This document shows positions 1 to 5,579 of a stretch of DNA of 7,616 bases, piece by piece. Origin of the DNA: an uncultured Hymenobacter sp. (GTDB taxonomy: Bacteria; Bacteroidota; Bacteroidia; Cytophagales; Hymenobacteraceae); NCBI GenBank assembly GCA_937871705.1, contig CALMOO010000700.1:1-7616 (forward strand). The letters are read 5' to 3'. Positions within the stretch are counted from its first letter, which is position 1. Each line of letters begins with the position of its first letter. The position numbers and the translations under genes were made by a program. The notes under the pieces are model-generated. The model had not been told where the DNA came from. It did no database searches and saw only the letters and a program-made list of their open reading frames with translations.

Positions 1-756
1 AATTCGCAGGTCAAGCTTATCGTGACGCGCTACGGCCAGGAAAAACCATTAGAAATTGCCATTACCCGCGATAAAATTCAGGTCAGCAATGTGCCTTACT
101 ACGGCATGCTGACGCCCGAGATTGGCTACTTTCAACTGTCGGGCTTCACGGTTGATGCCGGCCGCGAGGTGCGCAATGCTGTGGTGAAACTCAAGGAGCA
201 AGGCGCCAAAAAATTGATTTTTGATATCCGCGACAATCCTGGTGGCTTGCTCAACGAAGCCGTAAATATCTCTAACCTCTTTGTTGATAAGGGCTTAGAT
301 GTAGTGAGTACCAAAGGTAAAGTAACGGAGTGGAATAAAACGTACAAGGCGCTAGACGTGCCCTTGGATACGCAAATTCCGGTGGCCATTATCACCTCCA
401 ACCGTTCGGCCTCAGCCTCAGAGATTGTGTCGGGCGTGTTGCAGGATTACGACCGCGCCGTGCTAGTGGGCGAGCGCACCTTTGGCAAAGGCCTGGTACA
501 AGCCACCCGGCCACTCAGCTACAACTCGCAGCTAAAGGTGACGACTGCCAAGTATTACATCCCAAGTGGGCGTTGTATTCAGGAAATCGACTATTCGCAC
601 CGCGCTGAAGATGGTGGCTTAACCAAATTTCCCGATTCGCTTCGTACTGCTTTCAAGACGCAGGCTGGCCGCGTGGTGTACGATGGAGGGGGGGTAGCAC
701 CAGATATCGACGTGCAAGACCGAGAGATTGCCGACATCACCCGCATTCTTATTTAG
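1..756 (+). CDS. S41 family C-terminal processing peptidase, 5'-truncated by the window and ended by an in-frame TAG
   Basis: The frame is open from base 1, so the real start lies upstream; a GTG at 22 is only an internal codon. Counting from base 1, the visible part begins near the end of the PDZ domain (QVKLIVTRYG) and runs into the S41 catalytic core, with GYFQLSGF, the substrate-site stretch KLIFDIRDNPGG, and RSASASEIVSG followed by GERTFGKG. By comparison with E. coli Tsp, the nucleophile is the middle Ser of SASAS (codon 412-414), the general-base Lys is in FGKG (487-489, 25 residues on), and the conserved Asp is 11 residues after the Ser. Such enzymes are periplasmic serine proteases that trim or degrade proteins from their C-terminus. 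The catalytic core looks intact, but translation meets TAG at 754-756, after ...DITRILI, and the family's C-terminal tail lies beyond it. The product is either a shortened protease or the front half of a pseudogene. A run of seven G at 688-694 keeps the correct frame. Confidence 0.9.
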   Translation, partial: NSQVKLIVTRYGQEKPLEIAITRDKIQVSNVPYYGMLTPEIGYFQLSGFTVDAGREVRNAVVKLKEQGAKKLIFDIRDNPGGLLNEAVNISNLFVDKGLDVVSTKGKVTEWNKTYKALDVPLDTQIPVAIITSNRSASASEIVSGVLQDYDRAVLVGERTFGKGLVQATRPLSYNSQLKVTTAKYYIPSGRCIQEIDYSHRAEDGGLTKFPDSLRTAFKTQAGRVVYDGGGVAPDIDVQDREIADITRILI

Positions 757-1230
757 AAAAGCTACCTTTTCGATTTCGCTACCCGCTACCGCGCCGAGCA
801 CAACTCCATTGCACCTGCCCGCGAGTTTAAGCTGTCGGATACTGATTATCAGAAGTTCACCGCTTATCTGCAAGGTAAAAATATTACCTACAGCACCGAT
901 GCCGAACGGTCTTTAACTGAGCTTACTAAAAAGGTAAAAGAAGATAAGCACTACGAGGACGTAAAGATCGAACTTGACGCTATCAAGAAAAAAGTGACCG
1001 TCAATAAAGCCAACGACTTGCTGCGTTTTAAGCCCGAAATTAAGGAGCTACTCGAAGAGGAAATCGTGTCGCGCTACTACTACGAGAAGGGCCGTACCGA
1101 AGCCGGCTTCGATGAAGACCCCAATATTCAGGCGGCTGTAGCCGTCCTCAACGACCCCAACCGCTACGCTGCCCTGCTAAAACCAGGGGGTAGGGCTGCC
1201 AGCGCTACGAAGTCGGCAGGAACCAAATAA
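757..1230 (+). pseudogene. In-frame C-terminal continuation of the S41 peptidase beyond the amber stop
   Basis: After the TAG the same frame stays open for 157 codons to TAA at 1228-1230. It reads KSYLFDFATRYRAEHNSIAP, then EFKLSDTDYQKFTAYLQGK, then a charged helical stretch and EIKELLEEEIVSRYYYEKGR, GFDEDPNIQ, and a low-complexity Ala/Ser/Lys end. From memory of the family, this matches the helical C-terminal tail of Bacteroidota S41 proteases, including the F-D-x-A-x-x-Y-R, IAPA-E-F-x-LSD and ELLEEEI-SRYY blocks. No frame change is needed, so this is one gene with a nonsense codon, not two genes. The first internal start (GTG at 994) sits inside the conserved tail and is an unlikely true start. 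The tail has not decayed beyond the single stop, so the mutation is recent, a sequencing error, or read through. Possible ancestral codons one change away include CAG (Gln) and TCG (Ser). The whole gene is best recorded as 1-1230 with an internal stop. Confidence 0.85.
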
Positions 1231-1249
1231 GTTAACCAACTAACCAAAT

Positions 1250-1280
1250 AAAAACCGGCCGCTCATCGACCGGTTTTTTT
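1250..1280 (+). terminator. Intrinsic terminator after the S41 peptidase gene
   Basis: AAAAACCGG at 1250-1258 pairs perfectly with CCGGTTTTT at 1270-1278 around an 11-base loop, and the T-run covers 1274-1280. It starts 19 bp after the TAA at 1230. The A-tract on the left arm could also let it work on the opposite strand, though no minus-strand gene is nearby. It ends 13 bases before the tsaB ATG. Confidence 0.85.
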
Positions 1281-1293
1281 GTGCTACTACCGA

Positions 1294-1989
1294 ATGAGTC
1301 TGTTGCTTTCTCTCGAAACATCTTCCCCTATTTGCTCGGTGGCGCTCCATCACATTGATGATGGCCGCCTGCTTGGGCAAGCCGAGCTACGCCTCGAAAA
1401 ATCGCATTCTACCCACCTCACCGTCTTAATCGACCAATTAGTAACGAACACTGGCCACGCCCTAACCGACCTGGCTGCCGTAGCCGTGAGCGATGGGCCC
1501 GGTTCCTACACAGGGCTGCGCATCGGGGCGGCGGCGGCCAAGGGCCTTTGTTTTGCCTTGGATATTCCCTTGCTTGCGGTGGGTACGCTGCCCGCACTGG
1601 CTCACCAAGTAGCTGCCCGCACGCCGCGCGCCGCTAGCTGGCTCTACTGCCCTATGCTCGACGCGCGCCGGCAAGAAGTGTACACTGCGCTCTACCGCGC
1701 TGATGGCCAGCCGCTGCTGCTACCCACCAATTTGGTGCTCGATGCGACTAGCTTGGCCGAACATTTAGCCCACCACGCTGTGTTGTTCTTTGGGTCGGGC
1801 GCTGCCAAGTTTCAGCCCTTGGTAGCGACCAATCCAGGGGCTGTTTTTCTGCCCGAAGTGCAGCCCTCGGCTATCAGTACTGGCGAGTTGGCTCTTGAGG
1901 CCTACCATCGCCAAGAGTTTCAGGACGTAGCTTATTACGAGCCATTTTATTTAAAAGAAGTCTATACGACTACCCCGAAAGGCCAGTAG
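1294..1989 (+). CDS. tsaB: tRNA threonylcarbamoyladenosine biosynthesis protein TsaB
   Basis: This 231-residue protein is of normal length for TsaB, the inactive ASKHA-fold partner that binds TsaD (with TsaE) in the cytoplasmic complex that puts threonylcarbamoyl on A37 of ANN-decoding tRNAs (t6A). Visible family blocks are the N-terminal LSLETSSPICSVAL (residues 5-18), the signature VSDGPGSYTGLRIG (65-78) followed by an Ala-rich helix, and MLDARRQEVYTALY (about 121-134). I chose ATG 1294 because MSLLLSLETSS is the usual TsaB beginning; a longer frame from TTG 1279 would start inside the terminator T-tract. No Shine-Dalgarno site is visible, as is usual in Bacteroidota. The next gene starts 11 bp after the stop, so the two are probably co-transcribed. 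I found no convincing TAnnTTTG promoter in the 63-bp gap upstream. Confidence 0.95.
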   Translation: MSLLLSLETSSPICSVALHHIDDGRLLGQAELRLEKSHSTHLTVLIDQLVTNTGHALTDLAAVAVSDGPGSYTGLRIGAAAAKGLCFALDIPLLAVGTLPALAHQVAARTPRAASWLYCPMLDARRQEVYTALYRADGQPLLLPTNLVLDATSLAEHLAHHAVLFFGSGAAKFQPLVATNPGAVFLPEVQPSAISTGELALEAYHRQEFQDVAYYEPFYLKEVYTTTPKGQ

Positions 1990-2000
1990 CACCCTGCATT

Positions 2001-2531
2001 ATGGAACCTCTCTTTGTCAACCGCGTGGCTGCTTCCGGCCTGGTTACGCTTAATCTGGAAGAATACATTCATCCTGGCGACCGGGTGGTGTACGATATCA
2101 AAGACAACCTTTTTCACGGCCTTATGCTGCGGGAGAAGGATTTTCGTGAGTTCGTTAAACTGCACGACTGGGCGCAGTATGACGGCAAAAACGTCGCCAT
2201 CATCTGCTCGGCCGATGCCATTGTGCCAACTTGGGCGTACATGCTGCTGGCCAGTAAGCTGCAAGGCCACGCGCATCGCTACGTTTTTGGTGACCTCGAA
2301 GCTCTTGAGCAGTCCTTGTTTGAAGAGGCTATTGGCGCCATTAATCCGGCTGACTATCAAGAGGCTAAGTTGGTAATTAAAGGTTGCGGCGACAAGCCAG
2401 TGCCTACTTTCGCCTACGTCGCCATTATGCAGCGGCTGCTGCCCGTGGCTGCCAGCATTATGTATGGCGAGCCGTGTAGCACCGTGCCGCTCTACAAAAA
2501 GCCCAAAGCCGTAGCAATTACCGAGGTATAG
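2001..2531 (+). CDS. DUF2480 family protein
   Basis: This 176-residue soluble protein matches DUF2480, a Bacteroidota family whose function I do not know. Recognisable blocks in order are FVNRVAASGLVTLNLEEY (about residues 5-22), VVYDIKDNLFHGLMLREKDF (28-47), HDWAQYDGKNVAIICSADAI (55-74) leading into VPTWAYMLLASKL, VIKGCGDKPVPTFAYV, and SIMYGEPCSTVPLYKK near the C-terminus. The conserved Cys in CSAD, KGCG and EPCST stand out and could bind metal or a cofactor, but that is speculation. There is no signal peptide or membrane segment, so it is probably cytoplasmic. ATG 2001 gives the family's usual N-terminus and lies 11 bp after tsaB, implying a two-gene operon; the family is of usual length and intact. 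Overlapping frames on both strands are shadows of this gene. Confidence 0.92.
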   Translation: MEPLFVNRVAASGLVTLNLEEYIHPGDRVVYDIKDNLFHGLMLREKDFREFVKLHDWAQYDGKNVAIICSADAIVPTWAYMLLASKLQGHAHRYVFGDLEALEQSLFEEAIGAINPADYQEAKLVIKGCGDKPVPTFAYVAIMQRLLPVAASIMYGEPCSTVPLYKKPKAVAITEV

Positions 2532-2551
2532 CTGGTGGTTGCTATTATATA

Positions 2552-2592
2552 AGCCTAGCCGCTACCACCGAGTAGCAGGCTGAGCTTTTTTT
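2552..2592 (+). terminator. Probable intrinsic terminator of the tsaB-DUF2480 operon
   Basis: AGCCT (2552-2556) pairs with AGGCT (2577-2581), and inside it GCTA (2561-2564) pairs with TAGC (2573-2576). A four-base bulge (2557-2560) sits on the left arm and the loop is eight bases. Seven T follow at 2586-2592. The interrupted stem is weaker than the 1250-1280 terminator, but the position, 20 bp after the DUF2480 stop, and the T-run support it. Confidence 0.6.
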
Positions 2593-2624
2593 GTGCATAG
2601 GGTAGGGGGTAGGCGCACTTGTGC

Positions 2625-2632
2625 GAACTTTG
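2625..2632 (+). promoter_or_regulatory. Possible -7 promoter element for the permease gene
   Basis: GAACTTTG is one base off the Bacteroidota -7 word TAnnTTTG and lies just upstream of the GTG at 2638. No TTG lies at the usual 19-20 base spacing; the nearest TTTG upstream (2590-2593) is 31 bases away. If real, transcription would begin at or very near the GTG, giving a leaderless or nearly leaderless mRNA. Confidence 0.25.
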
Positions 2633-2637
2633 CTGGC

Positions 2638-3990
2638 GTGCAAGCTCAACCCTATAAAATAAATTTTCGCACTGGCGCCTCCATTGTCATCGCCAATATG
2701 GTGGGCACGGGTGTGTTCACCAGCCTTGGTTTTCAGGTGCTGGGCATCCAGAGCGGTTTCGCCCTACTAATGCTCTGGGTGGTGGGCGGGCTCATTGCGC
2801 TGTGTGGCGCCGTGAGCTACGGCGAGTTGGCGGCCGCTATGCCCCGCTCGGGAGGTGAATACCATTACTTAAGCCAGATTTATCATCCAGCATTGGGTTT
2901 CCTATCGGGCTGGGTGTCGGCTACGGTAGGCTTTGCGGCGCCTACTGCCTTAGCGGCGCTGGCCCTGGGCCAATATGCCCAAAGCGTTTGGCCTGGCCTT
3001 GCTACCCCCTTGCTGGCGGGCACCTCCCTCACGCAGGCCACTGCCTTGTCGCTGGGCGTGGTGCTGGCGCTGGCACTGGTGCATGGCCGTAGCACGCGCG
3101 CAGGTAGCCGCCTTCAGGTTGTTATTACAGCGCTTAAAGTATTGGTGCTTATTGGGTTTATTGGGGCTGGGCTACTAATTGGAAAAGGGCAGCCGCTACG
3201 AATTGCGCCCGACCTCGCAGGCTGGCAGTCGTTGCTGAGCCCAACGTTCGCGGTGTCGTTGGTTTATGTAAGCTATGCGTATTCGGGCTGGAATGCAGCC
3301 GTCTACGTCACTGGTGAAATCGACCAGCCGCAACGCAATCTCTCGCGTATTCTGCTAACTGGCACTGCCGTCGTGCTCCTGCTATATGTTGGGCTGAATT
3401 ACGTTTTTCTGCGCTCTACCCCCCTTTCTGAGTTGAAAGGCCAAGTAGAAGTCGGCTTCATTGCAGCCAACTCGCTGTTTGGCTCGGCAGTTGGCCGTCT
3501 CACTGGGGCCGTTATTGCGGCACTACTTGTCTCGACTATTAGCGCCATGATTTTTGCGGGGCCTCGCATTGTGCAGACTATGGGCGAAGACTTACCGGCC
3601 TTGCGGTGGCTCGCCCCTCGTAGCTCGGCGGGCATTCCAGTGCGGGCGCTGGTATTGCAAGTAGCTATTACTATGGTGTTTATTCTCAAGCCTGACTTTA
3701 AAGCGGTATTGGTTTACGCCGGGTTCGTGCTCAATCTGTTCACATTCCTGACCGTACTGGGCGTGTTTGTCCTGCGGTGGCGTCAGCCGCAGCTTCTGCG
3801 CCCCTACCGAGCCTGGGGCTACCCTTTCACACCACTGCTCTTCTTGGCACTGAGCGCCTGGACGCTTGTTTTCATTATCAGGGACAAACCCACCGAATCG
3901 CTCTATGGCTTGGCCACCGTGCTGAGCGGCTTGCTCGTCTATTTCTTTGTGCACCGAGCTAGTCCTACCCCAGTATCACAACCTGAGTAA
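2638..3990 (+). CDS. APC superfamily amino acid permease
   Basis: This is a polytopic inner-membrane transporter of the amino acid-polyamine-organocation superfamily, closest by eye to the SLC7/LAT-like branch; the substrate cannot be read from the sequence. From GTG 2638 it has 450 residues and about twelve hydrophobic segments. TM1 carries the unwound substrate-site motif (IANMVGTGVF, about residues 18-27, for the usual G-S/T-G-I-F). TM2 leads into SYGELAAAMPRSGGEYHYL, a typical conserved loop, and TM6 has YAYSGWNAAVYVTGEI followed by QPQRNLSRILLTGT, both strong family marks. The C-terminus is short and ends after TM12. Start choice is open: GTG 2593 would add 15 residues but lies at the end of the upstream terminator T-run, and the first ATG (2698) would cut TM1. 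It stands alone between two terminator-like or untranscribed gaps, so it is probably monocistronic. Confidence 0.9.
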   Translation: MQAQPYKINFRTGASIVIANMVGTGVFTSLGFQVLGIQSGFALLMLWVVGGLIALCGAVSYGELAAAMPRSGGEYHYLSQIYHPALGFLSGWVSATVGFAAPTALAALALGQYAQSVWPGLATPLLAGTSLTQATALSLGVVLALALVHGRSTRAGSRLQVVITALKVLVLIGFIGAGLLIGKGQPLRIAPDLAGWQSLLSPTFAVSLVYVSYAYSGWNAAVYVTGEIDQPQRNLSRILLTGTAVVLLLYVGLNYVFLRSTPLSELKGQVEVGFIAANSLFGSAVGRLTGAVIAALLVSTISAMIFAGPRIVQTMGEDLPALRWLAPRSSAGIPVRALVLQVAITMVFILKPDFKAVLVYAGFVLNLFTFLTVLGVFVLRWRQPQLLRPYRAWGYPFTPLLFLALSAWTLVFIIRDKPTESLYGLATVLSGLLVYFFVHRASPTPVSQPE

Positions 3991-4118
3991 GACCAGTTCA
4001 CCTTTACTGCTTACTCGGATTAACGAGAGTCAACCCTCATTTCTGCTTAAATCCTAGCCGGCACTTTTCCGCTAACTAGCTGATAATGCATACTCAGCGC
4101 CGGTCGACCTGTTTTTCA

Positions 4119-5390
4119 ATGCGCTTCTCCTTATTATCGGTACTGCCAGCCCTTGCCTTGCTGGCTGCTTGCTCAAGTTCTACCACCGAACAGCAAGCCA
4201 CAGCTTCGACTGAAACAATGGCCGACACGGCCGCCAAGGTTGTTGCTACCCCCCGCCCTACAGCGCAGCCCGCCAAAGCGGCCTCTACCCCGCGCCCGGT
4301 CTCCGCATCGCTTGCGCCTGACACGGCTAACGTGCAAAATGTAGCCGCTTACCTCGCTGGCATGCCGCCCACAGCCAGCACCCCGTTGGGTTCACTTGCT
4401 ACCCAGCCCATTTGGCAGGCTTTTGCAAAAGACCAAGATAAAAGCTGGGCTAAATACCGCATTACGCACACCGACCGTATGAGCCGTTGGGCTGCCGCCG
4501 AGCTCGATTCTGTGCGCCAAACCAGCCCGACCATTTTCTACCCCTTTAGCGGGCCCGATTTTTTAAACGTCTTCACGATATTTCCCACGGCCAGCACCTA
4601 TGTTATGTTTGGCTTAGAGCCAGTGGGTAGCGTGCCGGCCCCCAGCACGCTCCAAGACCCGGCGCTGCTGCCAGCAGTGAAGGCTTCGCTCTGGTCGGTG
4701 TTGAATTTTAGTTTTTTCCGCACCAACGATATGGCCGTCGACCTCAAGTCGGTTCACCTCGATGGCGCAGTACCGCTCATTATGCTCTTCGCCGCCCGCA
4801 CCGGCAACCATCTTCAATCGGTACGTCCAGTGCAACTCGATGCCCAAGGCCAGCTTCACGAAGTAGCCGCTGCCGACACGGTACGCACTCCGGGCCAAAG
4901 CGCCTCTGCCATCAAAACCATCCCTGGTGCCGAATTGAAGCTGCAGGCGGCCGATGGAACAAAGAAAACCATCTATTATTTTTCGGCCGACCTCAGCGAT
5001 TGGAAGCTTACTACCAAGAGTGCTCCCATCCGCTATATGCGTAGCCTGGGTCCGCTCACTACTTATGTGAAGTCCGCCACCTACCTCATGCACAAATCAT
5101 ACTTCTCCAAGGTGCGCAACCTCATTCTTGAGCGCAGCAACTACCTGCTGCAAGATGACAGCGGTATTGCGATGAAGTACTTTCCGAAAAACGATTGGCG
5201 ATTCACTTACTATGGCACCTACAAGCGCCCCATTAATCTTTTTGCTAAGCAATACCAGCCCGAACTGACTGCTGCCTACCACGATAGCCTGCATCACGCC
5301 CGTCTACTGCCATTTGGCACCGGCTATAACTGGCGCCAAACCGATAGCAACCTACTGCTAGCTCATCGCCGCACGCCGCTTAGCAAGTAG
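4119..5390 (+). CDS. Predicted lipoprotein of unrecognised family
   Basis: From ATG 4119 the product has 423 residues and opens with a lipoprotein signal: MR, a hydrophobic stretch FSLLSVLPALALL, and lipobox LAAC with the acylated Cys at codon 4170-4172. An in-frame ATG at 4086 would add MHTQRRSTCFS; I prefer 4119 because it gives a compact signal peptide. About 50 residues after the Cys form a Thr/Ala/Pro/Ser-rich linker, with two TPRP copies, likely holding the folded part off the membrane. The folded part contains YPFSGPDFLN, then FPTASTYVMFGLEPVG, a middle region with predicted beta strands (KKTIYYFSADLSDW), and an aromatic and basic C-terminus (FPKNDWRFTYYGTYKRP). I do not recognise the family and assign no function; it is probably periplasmic-facing or surface-exposed. 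The 95-bp gap after the permease has no strong terminator, and I see no TAnnTTTG promoter, so co-transcription with the permease is possible. Confidence 0.82.
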   Translation: MRFSLLSVLPALALLAACSSSTTEQQATASTETMADTAAKVVATPRPTAQPAKAASTPRPVSASLAPDTANVQNVAAYLAGMPPTASTPLGSLATQPIWQAFAKDQDKSWAKYRITHTDRMSRWAAAELDSVRQTSPTIFYPFSGPDFLNVFTIFPTASTYVMFGLEPVGSVPAPSTLQDPALLPAVKASLWSVLNFSFFRTNDMAVDLKSVHLDGAVPLIMLFAARTGNHLQSVRPVQLDAQGQLHEVAAADTVRTPGQSASAIKTIPGAELKLQAADGTKKTIYYFSADLSDWKLTTKSAPIRYMRSLGPLTTYVKSATYLMHKSYFSKVRNLILERSNYLLQDDSGIAMKYFPKNDWRFTYYGTYKRPINLFAKQYQPELTAAYHDSLHHARLLPFGTGYNWRQTDSNLLLAHRRTPLSK

Positions 5391-5403
5391 CGTATAGTAA
5401 GTT

Positions 5404-5457
5404 GGGTAGGGTAGAAGCGCAGCAGCTATAATAAACAGCAGGCCCTACCCCCCTACC
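5404..5457. repeat. GGGTAGGG / CCCTACCC inverted repeat in the intergenic gap
   Basis: GGGTAGGG at 5404-5411 is the exact reverse complement of CCCTACCC at 5443-5450, 31 bases apart, and the right arm continues to a second copy, giving CCCTACCCCCCTACC at 5443-5457. It begins 14 bp after the lipoprotein stop. There is no T-run after it, so a plain intrinsic terminator is unlikely. The arms belong to a word that recurs through the window. Confidence 0.6.
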
Positions 5458-5517
5458 AAAACGGTATCCCGTACAGCGATTAGAAGTAGAGAATAGAGCA
5501 AAGCACACAAAGCTAAA

Positions 5518-5545
5518 AAGGCCGTGATACTTCTGTCACGGCCTT
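5518..5545. terminator. Perfect 10-bp hairpin, terminator-like with T-tract on the minus strand
   Basis: AAGGCCGTGA (5518-5527) and TCACGGCCTT (5536-5545) form a perfect stem with an eight-base loop. Five A at 5515-5519 precede the GC stem, so on the minus strand the stem is followed by TTTTT. On the + strand only TT then CC follows. It may end lipoprotein transcription poorly, block antisense transcription from the right, or do both. It lies 34 bp before the next ATG. Confidence 0.6.
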
Positions 5546-5579
5546 CCTGCATTATATAAGGCTATCAACTCTGGTAACT

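Noticed and set aside
619..873. Antisense open frame across the amber stop
   Set aside because: It is a shadow of the protease frame in GC-rich DNA, with no motifs of its own.
994..1230. Separate small gene of 78 codons starting with GTG 994
   Set aside because: It is in the same frame as the protease and its sequence is the conserved protease tail, so it is part of the interrupted gene.
3991..4085. Terminator after the permease (CTCG...CGAG inverted repeat near 4014-4036)
   Set aside because: The stem is only about four pairs and no T-run follows, so it cannot be supported.
5411..5443. Possible dif site where GGGTAGGG (KOPS-like) polarity flips
   Set aside because: The intervening bases do not resemble the E. 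coli XerC/XerD dif arms, only five words are involved, the looser word shows no consistent polarity, and an rRNA operon nearby argues against the terminus.
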